Origin: Pezicula radicicola
Taxonomy: Eukaryota > Ascomycota > Leotiomycetes > Helotiales > Dermateaceae
Assembly: GCA_003008705.1 (NCBI GenBank)
Contig: PDUO01000016.1
Location: forward strand, 311,975-375,974
Reading direction: 5' to 3'
Length of the DNA stretch: 64,000 nt
How positions within the stretch are numbered: position 1 is the first letter of the stretch; the number at the start of each line of letters is the position of its first letter. The position numbers were made by a program, and so were the translations under genes. Below the pieces are notes generated by a model. The model was not told the origin of the DNA, did no database searches, and saw nothing but the letters and a program-made list of their open reading frames with translations. This document shows, piece after piece, positions 11,966 to 24,980 of this stretch.

Positions 11966-12324
11966 GTTTATTTATTGCTTAGATTGTAGTGGTAATGTTT
12001 TTATAAAATTGTTTACCTATTGCGACGAAGTGAATCGCGTATGTTCTGGACTCTTGTCACTGGCGAGTAAATTCTAAGCGACGCATCACAAAGCGTGATT
12101 GGTATGGTATGATGAGACCCATTATAAAAGTACGAGATTGACGGAAACAGATAAATTGAAGAGAAGTAGATAAGACGCCCTTAAGTTCGCTCCCATCGTA
12201 TGTTCTTAAGCACCGCAAAAAGCAACTGATCCTAGCCCAACACCTTCTCCCGTCGGTTTTCTTAAGTTTTTGTTGGCGGTAGTCCTCACATATAATCGAA
12301 TTTCACCAATAGATATTTGGTCCT
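11966..12324. other. Intergenic region between convergent glucoamylase and DyP genes
   Basis: 359 bp shared by the two 3' ends. A frame on the minus strand continues to 12206, but it is out of frame with the peroxidase exon. I see no gene here. Confidence 0.5.
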
Positions 12325-14141
12325 TCATACAGCCTCGGCAAAGGACTCTCGAAGTGCAAAGGTATTTCGCAGAGCAGAGATGGATGGCGAGAAGAAATAT
12401 TCGCCGCCGCGTGGAACGACCCAATCCTGCGGTAGAGAGAGCTCCGTTGCTGCTACTTTCGGATTTGTACCTACCAACTCACGGTCTTTACCAATCCCAA
12501 TTATGGGATCGAATCCAGGCGTAGGTACATCTTTTTTAGGTGGGAAAGTAGGCTGGTTCGCCCAGCCTTGATAACCTTAGCAATCTGGTATTACTATCTT
12601 CAAAGAACGATGAACTTACTATGTTGAAGAAATTGGAACCCATTAACGATATTACTTTGATAACAAACAAACAATAGACCTCGTTCCAAACGAGCATGTG
12701 TTGAACTTTTATGGGATGCTGCCTCGTTATCGGTTACTTCTGGACCAAATTGTATACCTCGACGAATGATGCGACGAACTTCTGTACCTCCGAAACTATC
12801 GAGATCTGATCTTGGATTCATTTTTCGGGTGTGTGCTGCGAAGGGACATTTTTCTTGGCTGGTTGGATCATATCGGAAGGCATCGCTTTGACTGAGTGAT
12901 GGATCATCTCTGATTGGTGTGATATCGATAGGTGCTCCTACCAAATATTAATTTCATGATATATAAATTAGAAATTTAGAATCGTGAACACAGAAGTTTT
13001 TTATTTCAACTTACCACTCTTCCAACGGCCGACAAGGCGGGCGCCAAGCAGTTCACTTCCTGATGGGTCCTCTGGGGCTCTCGGCTCCGGAACAGGAAGA
13101 GCATTATCTTCTAAGAACTTGTTGAATTCTGGGACAAGTTGTTGTAGATAGCGGAAGCAAAGAAAACTCCCGTCTTGTGCCCATGTTGGACGTTTTACTC
13201 CTGCGGGAGACTTCCCAGGCTCTACGACTCCATTGTCACCTTCACGTCCAACGAAGATGACGCCTTGGTTGACGGTCTCTTGACCGCGGTGGGCAATTGA
13301 TTTGAGTCCGTCGATGGCAGGTTGTGAGATTCCGTCGTTGAAACCAAAGCTATATATAGCTATAATTTAGTACAGTCCTCTGACACTCTATCACCAAAAG
13401 TAAATGGAAGGTATCTTAGTAACTTACTGTTCATGACCATCGAACTTTCCAGGTCGAGAATGGCCTTCAAGTTGAACCACCTCTCTGATCGTAGCACCAT
13501 GATGATTGACTAAAAATATAGCTTTGACCCTAGCAAGAGTTTCTTGGATTTTGTGATGAGTACTACCCGTGATCAAGATAATGCCATGGATTTCCTGTTT
13601 GAATCTCTCATCCCATTTGGTAAGGTCATCTCCTAGATTTTGGGCATCAGCTTGCATGCCGGCTTTGAAAGCACTGTCACCTATATCATCATCCATGCTC
13701 AACTATAAAGAAAGGTTTTAAATCAGTTCAAATTTTCATTCATGTTTAGTGAAGGGGGGTTTTTGGCTAAGAAATCAGTACCTACTTGATTTAATCCTTT
13801 TTGAGAGAATGCAATATTCACAGCGCTCATCTCCAATAGAGTTGGTGTAGTATGATTTCTCTCTGCTTTTCTCTTCTCTTCCATGATCTTATGGCGGTCA
13901 TCTTGGCATTGTGCGCTTGTTGTGATCAAGGGAATAAGCTCGGCGAGCTGGGTACGGAATTGTTGGATTCGAGTTTTATTGATGTGGAAGAAGAAAAAGG
14001 TTTCTGCTTTCTTTGGAAGTCCGTCTCTGGTGTTTTTGTCAGGATATCATTATATTACTGTGGCTTTGTTTGAACATACAAGATGTCCCCCTGAATATCA
14101 CTGAGGTCTAGTGTAGCTGGGGTTTTGACGACGTGAGACAT
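12325..14141 (-). CDS. DyP-type (dye-decolorizing) heme peroxidase
   Basis: Six exons on the minus strand (14141-14080, 14026-13786, 13702-13428, 13349-13015, 12937-12620, 12566-12325) close to 490 aa. The start gives MSHVVKTPATLDLSDIQGDIL, the usual opening of fungal DyPs, with no secretion signal. The GXXDG motif is GFNDGISQP (Asp ~198, the distal acid), split at its preceding His by an intron. CPFAAHTRKMNPR carries the probable proximal heme-ligand His. RRGIQFGPEV, NGFQFLQHS and a C-terminal GGEYFFSPSISALR complete the fold. These enzymes oxidise dyes and phenolic compounds with H2O2. The lack of a signal peptide suggests an intracellular or unconventionally exported form. It is divergent from the NmrA-like gene. 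Confidence 0.9.
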
Positions 14142-15072
14142 TTTGATGATTTACTGTAGAGTAAAGCGGTTTGCTGTGGAATGAAAAGATGTGGGGTTTT
14201 GATCTGGACTGTGTTTGAGAGGGGGATTTAATACTTGTTGTGAATCTAGAATAGCTTCATGGTGTGTAGTACAAGCCCAACTAAAGTGACATAAGTGCGA
14301 GGCATTCTCAACTTTTTCCATTTGGTCTTACTTCAAGAATTTGATCATGAGATGAGTGAGATGTGATATGTTGATAACGCTCAGCCTCAAAAATTCGTGT
14401 TGGCTTTTTGATTCTATGGCATTCATGGTGTTTATGGTGTTCAGCCGAAGCCACTGATATCTTGCTTACTGTTCTCATAAGCAGAGGCTGCAGAGCTGAG
14501 AAATAGTAATACGAGAGTGAGTTTTTTGATTAGATGGAAATTGCACTTTCGTTATCATGTGTCATACTTGGCAAGCCAGCCAAGAATTATGGCAAGTTAA
14601 TTGGTTATAGAAAAGCATCATTTAGAAACTATGTAGGAGGAAGCCTAAATTCTTCTCGATCTCATGTTCTCTATGTGCCGTATTTGTATATCGCTTAATT
14701 TCATGGGTCGCTTGCGTAGCAGTGCCCAATTACCGATGTTAAATTAGTCAGTCACTTAATCCAAGTGGTACTCAAGCTAAGGAGTTCAATCAGTTGCCAC
14801 GCTAATTTTTTTTCATTAAGCAAGTCATGAGCTCTTCGGTACGAACGTCTCTTGCCTTCTTCCTCACTATCTTCCCCCCCTTAATAAGTGACCCACAATT
14901 AGTAAACTGGGATGCCCACAAGCGAAAACTCTTCTGGACGTGGCCGCGGCGAAACAAGAACGACTCTAAATAGCGTAAACAAGAGAGAGCGGGGTAGAAT
15001 GTTTATCCAACGCCTTGCAAATTATCATCCATTCTCCTTCCCCACCTCAAAAAAGAAGCAAACCTCACAAGA
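14142..15072. other. Divergent promoter region between DyP peroxidase and NmrA-like genes
   Basis: 931 bp between two start codons that face away from each other. No gene seen. It is AT-rich, with a run of T (about 14808-14815) and a C run near 14875-14880. Confidence 0.5.
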
Positions 15073-16321
15073 ATGACAAAACTAATCGTAGTAATCGGTG
15101 TAACTGGTAACCAAGGAGGCTCCGTCGCCCACCGCTTCTCCCAGGACCCAAACTATCACGTTCGTGGCCTTACCCGCAATGTCGCCTCACCAGCAGCACT
15201 CAAGCTAGCAGCCCAAGGAATCGAAATCGTCTCGGCGAATCTAGACTCGGTCGAAAGTCTAAAGACAGCCTTCCTAGGTGCAAATATAATCTTCAGCGTA
15301 ACAAATTACTGGGAGCCATTTTTCCGACCAGACAGCCGTCAAAAAGCTTCAGAACAAGGAATATCACCGAGAAGATATGCTTATGAAGTAGAATATGCAC
15401 AGGGAAAGAATATCGCTGATGCAGCTGCTAGCCCGGAGATTTTTGATGGTTTGGATCGGAATGGGTTTATCGTTAGTACTTTGAGTCATGCTGGGAAGTG
15501 TAGTCAGGGACGTTTTAAGGAGTTGTATCATTTTGATGCTAAGGCTGATGTTTTTCCGGGGTATGTTGATCAAAAGTATGCTGCGACTTTGAAGACGAAG
15601 ATGAGTTGTGTGCAGACGGGATATTTTATGAGTAGTTATAAGTTGGCGCCTGGGGCTTATTTTGGGAAGGTTAGTTGAGTTTTCAATTTTTGTTTATGTA
15701 TTGATGTATGAGTTAAAGTGGATCCTTTTTCTTTCTCTTTCTCTTCTATCATTACGCATTTTTGGACATGGTGGAGCCAGGGATGAATTAAGGCCCATGG
15801 AATTGATGACTGATAAGCTTGATTACCGTGAAGTTACCAGATGAAAGAGGCTTCCAGATGAGCTTCCCAACGGCTCCGGATAAGGCAGTGCCTCATTTAG
15901 CTGTCAATGCCGATATGGGAAATTTCGTCTACGCGGTCTCACAAATGCCGCCTGGCAACAGCTACATGGCAGAGGGCTCGACATGTAGCTGGCCAGAGTA
16001 TCAGCGCTTATGGACTGAGCATACAAAAGTGCCTACAACCTATAAGGAGGTCACGCTTGAACAGTTCATTGAAGCGAGCCCTGACCGCGAGTTCGGCATT
16101 GAGGCAGGTGAAATGTTTGCTTATTCTTCTGATCCTGGGTATGATGGTGGTGATGAGACGTTGCTTAAAGCGGTCGATATTAGAAAGGTATAGTCCCTAA
16201 CTTTATGTTTTCTGGTGCTTAGCTAATTGGTGGTATTGTTAAGGCTGGTATAGAATGTCCGATGACTTCTCTTGAGGAGTGGATAAAGAAGGAGGACTGG
16301 TCTTCACTTCTTGCTAAATGA
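15073..16321 (+). CDS. NmrA-like NAD(P)-binding protein
   Basis: Three exons, 15073-15669, 15834-16187 and 16244-16321, give 342 aa. The N-terminus is a Rossmann dinucleotide site (VIGVTGNQGGSVAHRF), followed by LTRNVASPAAL and IFSVTNYWEPFF, all typical of the NmrA/HSCARG family. The C-terminal part has PTAPDKAVPHLAVNADMG and ends PMTSLEEWIKKEDW. These proteins bind NAD(P) and often act as redox-sensing regulators, or as reductases such as isoflavone-reductase relatives; catalysis is not established. Both introns have to use AAG rather than CAG/TAG as the 3' splice site to keep frame (ending at 15833 and 16243). For the second, a GCTAAT branch point lies about 20 nt upstream. The first intron is long (164 nt), so its exact ends are less certain. 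Confidence 0.8.
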
Positions 16322-18271
16322 AAGAGGCTTGGGATTAAGCATGTTTCAATATACTAAGTCCGGTACTGAGAGATGATTTTTAAGGTGTATAACTCTTGGC
16401 TGACACCTTACCGTCTTTCTGAGGAGTCTGATTTCCTTCCACATATAGCAATACTGGACATTCAAGGGTAGTCTCTTGTCGATGTATTCCTCTCTAATCT
16501 TTTCAGAGCTCACACGTACAATGTGTTCGAGTGTGCTTCGGCTCTTTCTTGAGTCGACGATCGTGAACCTACGGACGTACCTGTGGAATCAGTCATCGTC
16601 CTCTGTGGGAGACCTCTCACCAGAAATAAGTTCTAATAACTGATGTGTATTTAGATCCCGGGCAACATACGTTATAAAATAATCCGACTTAACCTAGCGG
16701 TTTCTTGATAAATGTACGAGATGTAAACTAACCTTGGCAAGCCCCCTTTTTTAGGTTTAGCTAAGCGAGAGTCCCGTCCACTTTGCGTTCGGTTTAAGTA
16801 GAGCTTCCTTCCATATTAATACCTTTCGTACTTGAATAAACTTGACTTATCGCACATCCTTCTCTTGGCACCCACATGGTGTGCCCGACACGTAGCTCGT
16901 AAATCGCGTGACGAAAAATTACTGGTTTGATTTAGCCTTGATTACCATTGTCTGTTGAAGCCTATCTTGTAGGTCTCCAGATTCTCGTTATCGTATAGTT
17001 ACTACGTATTTCGGACGGCAGAATAGTAAGGTTCCAAATTGGTGCTTCGTTTTAGTCCATTTTTGCAGCATTCCGAGCCCATTGCAGAGCATGTTGCATC
17101 TGATGAAGACTACATTTACGAGCATAGATGAATCATTCCTCCTCCCTTACCTGAATAACGTCTCCTGGTATAAGGATCCATCGTTCCAAGAACAGGTAAG
17201 GGGTCAACAAACAGCTCATGACCTTCCCTAAGAGACCTACCACATCAGCAGCAATCTGTTGACTTCCATTACCTGTTGATGAGTTTAATATGGCTGGGTT
17301 TGAAAAGAATTCCATCTTGTCTAGATGATAAATCGAGCTCCAATTTTAACCACCGCAGACGTTATCCAGTATTTTAAAGTGCCAGTTCTTGCAATAAATG
17401 GTTTTTGTACGGGAGTGAGCGTGAACACAACTGGTTTCCTATCTTTCGTCTGGTCGGAACGATTTTTGGCTATTGCACATGCCTCCCAAGACTTCTAGTG
17501 GCTCTTACATAGCTTGCTCGTCCAGTGTTGTGACGACAAGGACATGCTTGACGGTGGCTGGGCTGAAAGATGGAACCAGTTGAAGAGGCTGGGTAGTAAG
17601 CTTTCCTACTCGCTGTTAGCCTGCTCGGGGAATGTTGCAGCTTACCAAATCTTCTTGTTTGCAGCCGTGTACCATATATCTTTCCATTTCCAAACGTCTT
17701 TCAATAAGACTACTCTGGAGTTGAAGCCAAGCGTAACAAGGACCACGAGAGATTTTGTATTTATGATTAGTCACAGAAAACTTCGCTATGCCGGGTGTGC
17801 CGGCCCCAGATCTAGAATCTGGATCTCCCTCGCTACCTCATCTTGCATTTGTGGCGTTTGATCCTTGCAACTTTGAGATCAACCTCATACCTTACCTGAC
17901 TCTTGTCTGCCTTTTTGTCTTTTTTTCTTCTTTCTTATCATTTATCTACCTATATTCCAACAGTACTTCTTTGCTGACTGTCATCACCAGTCGTTGTCGT
18001 TGTCACTTTTGTCAAAAGATCGTTCCTGGCTTTCTACTTCGTAGCTTCGTAGCTTCGTAACTTCCCGCTCGTGCGACTTTAGCTGTATCCATGTTCCGGG
18101 TAGGCATAACTTAGCCGTTGACCCCAAACTCAAATTTCAGACTTAGGTACTGCAACCTCGACAACAACAACCAAAAATCCTAATGTGCATGGAGTATGAA
18201 AGCACCTTCTTTTGAGTTGAGGCTGAAGGGATATCAAATGCTGGCATCACATCCGATATTATTACACGAGT
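16322..18271. other. Gene-poor stretch, nothing recognised
   Basis: Nearly 2 kb between the NmrA-like gene and the histidine kinase. Several open frames of 60-115 codons exist (for example 17514-17861 on plus), but none has protein-like composition or a recognisable motif. The last ~500 bp contain T-rich tracts (17915-17945) and are probably the promoter and leader of the kinase. Confidence 0.45.
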
Positions 18272-21200
18272 ATGCCGATGGATTGGGAACCCTGTGCTGA
18301 ACGTCATCCAACTGAGGGCAGGACCAAAGGTGCTCGGAAGAGCTTCGACTGGATATCTGAGCCTCGACCTCCCAGTTTGACACCTTTTCAGCAGTTTCTC
18401 ATTGATATCGACTGGGCCAGTTCACCCCTGGGGCCCATGGAAGACTGGCCAACCCAACTTCGACACATGGTCTTATTGATCGTAGCTGACCCAACGCCGG
18501 CTATAATATTTTGGGGAGAGGAACCGACAGTCATCTACAATGAAGCCTACATTGGAATCATTCAGGATAAGCACCCAGCGCTTCAAGGCCAAAATCCAAG
18601 GACACAGTTTCCTGAAATATGGGGGTACTTCGACAATCTCTTGGAACACCAGCGAGAGACGGGAAAAACCGTCGTCGAGGAAGATGCGATGCTTATGCTC
18701 CAGAGGCGTGAGGGACTTCTCGAGGAGACTTATTTTAACTGGAAATTTGTCCCGGTTATTGGCGACGAAGGCTATGTTGTCGCTTCACATGCAACTGTTG
18801 TCGAGATAACTCGGGAAGTTATCGCCGAGAGGAGATCAGAAACGATTCGTAGACTGAGCCAAGAACTTTTCCAAGCGAAGACTGTTCAAGACATATGGCA
18901 TTTTATGATGCGAGGGCTTGAGCATGCTGAGAAGGACATTCCCACTGCGTTATTGTATTCCATTGTGGATTACCAGCATTCAAAATCAGGTGCCACATTC
19001 CAGGACGGTTGTGTTCTAGAACAATCTATACGAGTTCCACATGGCCATCACTTTGCTCCTGCTAATATCAACCATTGGCTAGCACCACTTTTCAAGGAAG
19101 CTCAAAAAGGGACAAAGCCTTTCTTTGCCTCAATTCCAGAGGAGCTGCAAGGAAATTTTCAATGGCTAGAACTACCTGGGTATCATATGCCAGCTTCATC
19201 GGTGGTAATATGCCCGGTCTGGCTCGCAAAATCTTCTAGAATCCTCGCCTTTCTAGTCATCACACTTAGCCCCGTCCGGCCGTATAATGAAGATTACCAA
19301 CGATTTATACATCTGTTGATAGAACAGGTTACAACACCACATGTGGCAGCCATTCTTCTTGAGCAAGAGGTAGAACGACGGTTGTACGTGGCTGAACAAC
19401 AAGCTTCTGACAGGGCGAGGTTGTCAAGGGAATTATCTGATATTGAATCAAAGTTCATGAAGTTTTCTGCTCGCGCTCCAATTGGGCTTGCTATTTTGAC
19501 GGAAACTGGTATCGCACTATCAGCGAATGATCTTTGGCAACATTTAACAATGCTGTCTGTTGACAGTGGTGTAACAGCGTGGAAAGAGGTGCTCATCGAT
19601 GGAGAATTTAATCATGTCATGGAAGTTTGGAGTCAAATGCTGGCTACCAGAGAATCCGCAACTTTACAGACTGCAACCCGAAGACCGTGGAAGTGTCCGG
19701 AGCTGGATGAACATGGAAATGTGCAGGTATGTATTCGGGTCATGGTATTCTCACCCTCCGATCATATCTATTTTTATCCTTTTACATTCTGTTTACTGCT
19801 CATAGTCCTGAAATACTTAGTTTCATTGCTATTTGCACCAAAATCAAGCTATATTAAGACATGCTGATACTCTGAAAGTGGACAGACTCACATTTACTTC
19901 TTGCCCTATTTCCTGACTTCGATGACAGTGGAAACATCAAGTCTGTAATGTCATGTATTACTGACATCAGTGAACTCAAGTGGACGGAAGCTCAATTACG
20001 CAGTCGAATGAACGATGCTATTAAAATGCATCAGCAACAAGAGAAATTTATTGATGTACCATTACCTGTCATGATGCATGCACAACTAGCTAAATCCTCT
20101 CCAGATGACTTCGCACGAAATGAGGAATCCATTGTCCGCACTGATAGGCTGCGCAGATGAGATAATTACCTGTTTGACCGATTACCGTTCCTTTATGGTT
20201 AAGGAGGGGTGGTACTCCGTCAATGGCAGTAAAGCGCTTGTTGATAAAGACCATTTAGCCATGATGGCTCCGAGGTTGATAGACGATGCTATTGAAGCAG
20301 CAGATACCATCATATATTGCGCAATGCATCAGAAAAGAATTATCGATGACATATTAACCCTTTCACGATTAGATTCGGATTTACTCGTAACATGCCCCGA
20401 GGCCTCGGAGCCAATCCGTCTCATCAAAAGCGCCTTGAAAATGTTTGAGGCTGAATTGAAGCGAGCCGATACGCGATTGGACTTCAATGAACTCGAATCT
20501 CTCCACTCGCTCAACGTAGAATGGACACTACTGGACCCAAGCCGAGTCCTTCAAATTTTCCTAAACTTAATGACAAATGCTATTAAGTTCACGAGGACTG
20601 AAGCACACAGGCATATTTCAATTTCCATGGGAGCATCACTTACGCCGCCATCTGAGAGAATCGATACAAATTCCGAAGTTGAGTACGTACCCAAGAGTAA
20701 AGCCAATAAAGACCAAACCTCAGGTGCCGATTGGGGTGATGGTCAGATCATATATCTTATAATTACCGTTCAGGACAGCGGCCGTGGTCTTAGTCCTCAG
20801 GAGCGGGAGAACCTGTTCCAACTATTTCAACAAGCATCACCTAAAACTCATGTTCAGTACGGCGGCTCAGGATTAGGCCTCTTCATCTCCAGACAACTTA
20901 CAGAGATGCAAGGAGGCCAAATCGGTGTCGCTTCTGAAGCTGGAAAGGGTAGCATCTTTGAATTCTATATCAAGACACGTCGAACAGCTCCCTTAGCTGA
21001 TAAATCCCTGCAAACCGACGACGTTCAACTGCTTGTTCGGGAAGATGCCATCAGAGAAGCCTGTGGTGTTGAATTTACAGCTATACAAAATGGCATCAAA
21101 AGGACAATTTCAGATGCCAAGTTTTCTGCTCTTACGAAGACTTCAGTGGGGACTAGGGTACCGGCCACAGAGAAAGGATTTCATATTCTAGTTGTGGAGG

Positions 21201-21749
21201 ATAATCTGGTCAATCAGAAAGTTGTCACAAAACAGTTACGGAATGCAGGAAATACTGTTATCGTGGCAAATCATGGGGAGGAGGCACTTGATTTCTTACG
21301 GAAATCGGAATATTGGAGTGGAAATTCTGGTGGTGAGAAGTTGTCCGTTGTGTTGATGGGTGGGTTTCCGCATCTTCATCCCTTCCTAACATTACAAGCT
21401 GTTGACTTAGAGATTCAGATCTGGAGATGCCTGTTATGAATGGAATTGCTTGTGTCAAGAAAATACGACAACTACAGATGTCAGGTGAAATTGTTGGCCA
21501 TGTGCCTGTAATTGCTGTTACGGCGAAGGCGAGGAAAGATCAAATTTTGGCTACGTTGAGTGCTGGAATGGTATGATACTCTCTTTCTCCTCGGTAAACC
21601 TTACAATATTATATTAGGTAGCGAACACTTTATTATCGGCGGTAAATACTAACAAGAGTTTCTTACTCTAGGACGACGTAACAACGAAGCCATATCGCAT
21701 GCAAGATATGCTAAAGCAGATAGAGGCTCTTATAGCTAAGCACAAATAA
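18272..21749 (+). CDS. Hybrid sensor histidine kinase with PAS domains and receiver
   Basis: Five exons (18272-19726, 19879-20055, 20105-21359, 21419-21570, 21672-21749) close to 1,038 aa. The N-terminal region has a PAS-like segment with SPLGPMEDWPTQLR, FWGEEPTVIYNEAY and FPEIWGYFDNLLE. A second PAS (IGLAILTETGIALSAND) lies near residues 400-485, and the residues between may be GAF-like. The kinase core has the H-box MTSHEMRNPLSALIG (His ~548), the N-box LNLMTNAIKFT, G1 DSGRGLS and G2 GGSGLGLFISR. The receiver has ILVVEDN (acid pair ~909-910), the phosphoacceptor Asp in LMDLEMPVMNG and the conserved Lys in TTKPYRMQDML. The codon for that phospho-Asp is split by intron 3, and intron 2 falls just before the H-box. 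Intron 1 needs an AAG acceptor at 19876-19878. The ligand or stress it senses cannot be inferred. No TM segment is seen, so it is probably cytosolic. Confidence 0.9.
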
Positions 21750-22402
21750 GATCTAGGTTGAACAAAGAAACATCATGTATAAAACGAGTTTGGACATAAT
21801 AATTTATTTCAACTTTTTGGGTAACTAATAGTTGGAATGAATATTCGAGGATTACAAGCATAGGTATACTTGGCGTCTTTAAGTGATTTTTAAGGAGGGG
21901 CGGGTTATCTATATTTAGACGGGGTGGAAAGTAAGGTCCTTTGGAAATAGGAGTACTGGTTTAAATGCCATTTTTCTTGAATTATTGTTGAAGATTGTAA
22001 GCAGGATGTGTAACACCTTGGTGCTCGCTTAGCATGCTCTCTCTAAGATACCTAGGTACTTAGCTCTATACGAAATCTTGACCGTTCAAACCTATCTCCT
22101 TCAAAATGTTTGCACATCTTGCTTATTTGAGCCTTTGAATTCTTTCAAATATTGAAAAGTTGGATTGCTAGACCGCCTTGTGGTTTCAGACATAGATAGG
22201 TTAGATGAGAAGGCAGAATTTCTTAACATTCTACACTCGAAGTCTCGAGAGAAGACAAGGTTCTATTTACTCCAGCACAACAACTGGGCTCTGAAGTATA
22301 TACATAAAAAGAGACGAAAATTTTAGTAAAGTTATTTTCAAATAGACATGCTTCCCTCTCCGAGAAGTTGGCTGGATCAAGTGCATGCAGACTTGCAAGT
22401 AC
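21750..22402. other. Intergenic region between convergent kinase and tannase genes
   Basis: 653 bp containing two 3' flanks. No gene recognised. Confidence 0.5.
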
Positions 22403-24217
22403 TTAATAGACAGGTGAATTGAACGCATCGAAGTCGTAAATCCAAGTATCGATAGAAGCCTGGTCATATTGGCATTCCATGACAGTTCCATTGTTAGTCC
22501 AGTAAGGTCTAAGAGGCCAAGCGCAAATTTGCTGCTTCTCTCCCTCGTATTCACCCTGTAGGACAGTGGCATTGAGTGTCACGGGAGTGACGCCATTCTC
22601 GACCCAATCGATAAGGACAGCGAGATTGGTTTGTGGGAAGGGTCCATTGGGTTGTAGATCATTGGTGGAGCAGTGAGCGGCACCTGGGATCAAGAACAGA
22701 CGGTACCAGTCTCCGAGTGCGGCAGTGCTGTCATTGTAAGTCATGTTGGGATACATGATCTGACGGACAGATTCGTGGTATCGGACTGAGGAGGCAGTTG
22801 GGATACTATTATCAGACTCTCCGTGGAAATGGAGGACCTTGCCGCCTGCTTCTTGGAAAGGAGTGAGATCTGGCCAGGTCGTTTGGAGAGTATCTTCATA
22901 CTTCTGCCAGCCCCAATAAATCCATTCTTTGAGTTGATCATAAGTGAGGTTGGCGGTTTCGGCTGTGGTGAGAGATGAACTATCGAGGAGCTCGAGGAAA
23001 CGCTCGGGGAACTCGGCACCGAGTCCACTGACTGAGAGTTCCCATTCGCCGGTCTCGCTATTGTAAGCTGTGGTGGCATCTGCGAATGAAGCTGCGGGTT
23101 GGTAGGATAGATATGCGCGACGTCCTTGAGAATCATGGAGACCGTCTATGATTTTGGCAGCAACTGCAGCAGCTTGGGCTGTAACAGTTCCGTTCTGCTC
23201 TGGAGTTGCGGCAGAAGCCATTTGTCTCTTGCCAAAACCCGGGGTTGCAGTTTCTGCAGCACAATAGTAGGGAAGACCGATAGTTGAGTTGATATTGAAG
23301 TTCAACTTGCATAGATCCGTTCGGGAAACTACTCCATCCGTCTTACCATCCAAGGCATCGCATGCGGCGATGGTCTCGTTGACGATCTTAGACAACTCAC
23401 ATGGAGGAGGGTAGTAGTCTAAGTCCTGTTCAACAGCATTGGAATAGAGATGTTGAACTTGCTGGAAGGCGAATCGCATGGCAGGGGCTCCGGTAATAGC
23501 TCCATCCCACTCATCTCCATATCGTTGCACTTGACTCCATCCTTCACGACCACCCTCAGAGCAACCTTGGTAGTATGAGTACAACTTAGTATCTGACATA
23601 TTGAAGAATTGCTTAGTAAAGGCTTTTCCAATCAAACTAAGCTCGTGGTGAGCTTCGTATCCGAACATGAAGACTGATTCCCAGTTGACGGTTCCGTTAG
23701 CGAGGAGGAAGACAGCGTCGAATTGAGTATCGAAGCTACCGAATCCTCCGTCTGTTTTGCCTGCTACTGCTCCATAGATGATACCGCCGGGAAGCGACCC
23801 ATCGCCAGAGTTGATGGCAAGGCCACCACCGCCAGTAGAAAGGTAGCGGTTTTGGAAGTTATCCGGGGTGGGAAGCCAGTAATTGACAAGAACTGAGTCA
23901 TCTCGCCCGTTGTGTGAGTAACTGAAGGTGACATTACAGTAGTCGAATGTGGCATCAGGGAAGAAAACCTCGTCAGTCACTGTGGTGTTGGTGATGGGCT
24001 AGTATAAAAGGATCCGACTTAGTTAAGCTTTTTGAGGGACGCAAGGTAATAAACTTACAGCAGCTGTGACAGAGGTGGAATCAATGGTGATGCCCTGAAT
24101 GGAACCGGTGGCAGGCAGGGAAGCCTGGACAAGGGCTGTAGTGCAGACATCGTCGAGAGTCGCGGCGTTGACTGCAATTGCAGCAGAGGCCACCGAAGTC
24201 AGGGTAGAAGCACGCAT
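22403..24217 (-). CDS. Secreted tannase/feruloyl esterase family serine hydrolase
   Basis: Two exons on the minus strand, 24217-24059 and 23998-22403, joined GCT|GTAAGT...CTAG|CCC, give 584 aa, the normal size for the family. The first ~18 residues are a signal peptide (MRASTLTSVASAAIAVNA). The nucleophile motif GCSEGGREG places the catalytic Ser at ~200, paired with the Cys before it. The acid lies in HGESDNSIP, and the His in IPGAAHCSTND also follows the family pattern of a Cys next to the His. GLAINSGDGSLPGG-like and FDAVFLLANGTVNWESVFMFGYEA blocks are typical of PF07519. Several NxS/T sites suggest glycosylation. The family hydrolyses gallate or hydroxycinnamate esters of plant polyphenols; sequence alone does not say which. 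It is convergent to the histidine kinase. Confidence 0.92.
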
Positions 24218-24881
24218 CTTGACTTTTGACGATTTCCCTAAAGAGTGATGGGTATTCAGTCAGAAGTGTTGCGAGGGTAGCGATGTCCAGATGAGGTGAA
24301 GAGGAGAAGAAAAGCGCAAAAAGGAAGCACAAATCATCCTATCTATATAAATTTTTTCCCCTTCGACGTCACCCTAGACAGGAACAGCCTTCGACGATCT
24401 CGGCCCGCAGCATCGTTAACCTTGTTCTTCTCCACATCAAAGCTTGGCTCCGCACTTCATGTGCTTGGAGTGCAGGTGCCATGGAAACTCTCCGTCCACG
24501 ACGTTAGAGTGACCTGTCCGACATACGGAGATGAGGCTGCGTGGAGCCCTTTGTGAGGGGCGTGCTGTTTCCAAACATCTTTTATGCATGGAGTGCAGAA
24601 GCGGCTTGTTGGATGCCTGTTTATTGTTTCTCTTCCCCACAATTGCTAGGCTTGAAATGGAAATCTGCGAAGGCCTGCGAAGGCCTGCGATCACCGGAAG
24701 CGGCGTCCAACTTTAGAAATATACAAGTGCTGTGTTTGGGAATATTTTTAAGACCGAGTCCAGAAGAGGACGAAGTCTTTACGAATGTACGACTGATCTG
24801 GAAAATGAGATGTGATAGGTTTTCAATCAATCATACAGTACAACTGATCTCAGATCCAGGGCACCGTCTTGACTCGGTCAT

Positions 24882-24980
24882 AAGGAACAGCGCTAAAAAA
24901 GGATTAAACCGTTGTGAAGTTAATCTCTTATGCAGCTTTAACCCTGTTCCCTAGAGTATTCCCACTTAGCGCTGTTCCTT
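24882..24980. repeat. 99-bp segment bounded by a 15-bp inverted repeat (MITE-like)
   Basis: AAGGAACAGCGCTAA at 24882-24896 is the exact reverse complement of TTAGCGCTGTTCCTT at 24966-24980. The interior is AT-rich and non-coding. This could be a miniature inverted-repeat element or a remnant of one. No clear target-site duplication is visible. Confidence 0.5.

Noticed and set aside
12206..12424. Minus-strand 72-codon frame at the end of the DyP gene
   Set aside because: The peroxidase exon in the correct frame ends at the TGA at 12325; this frame is offset and is a shadow.
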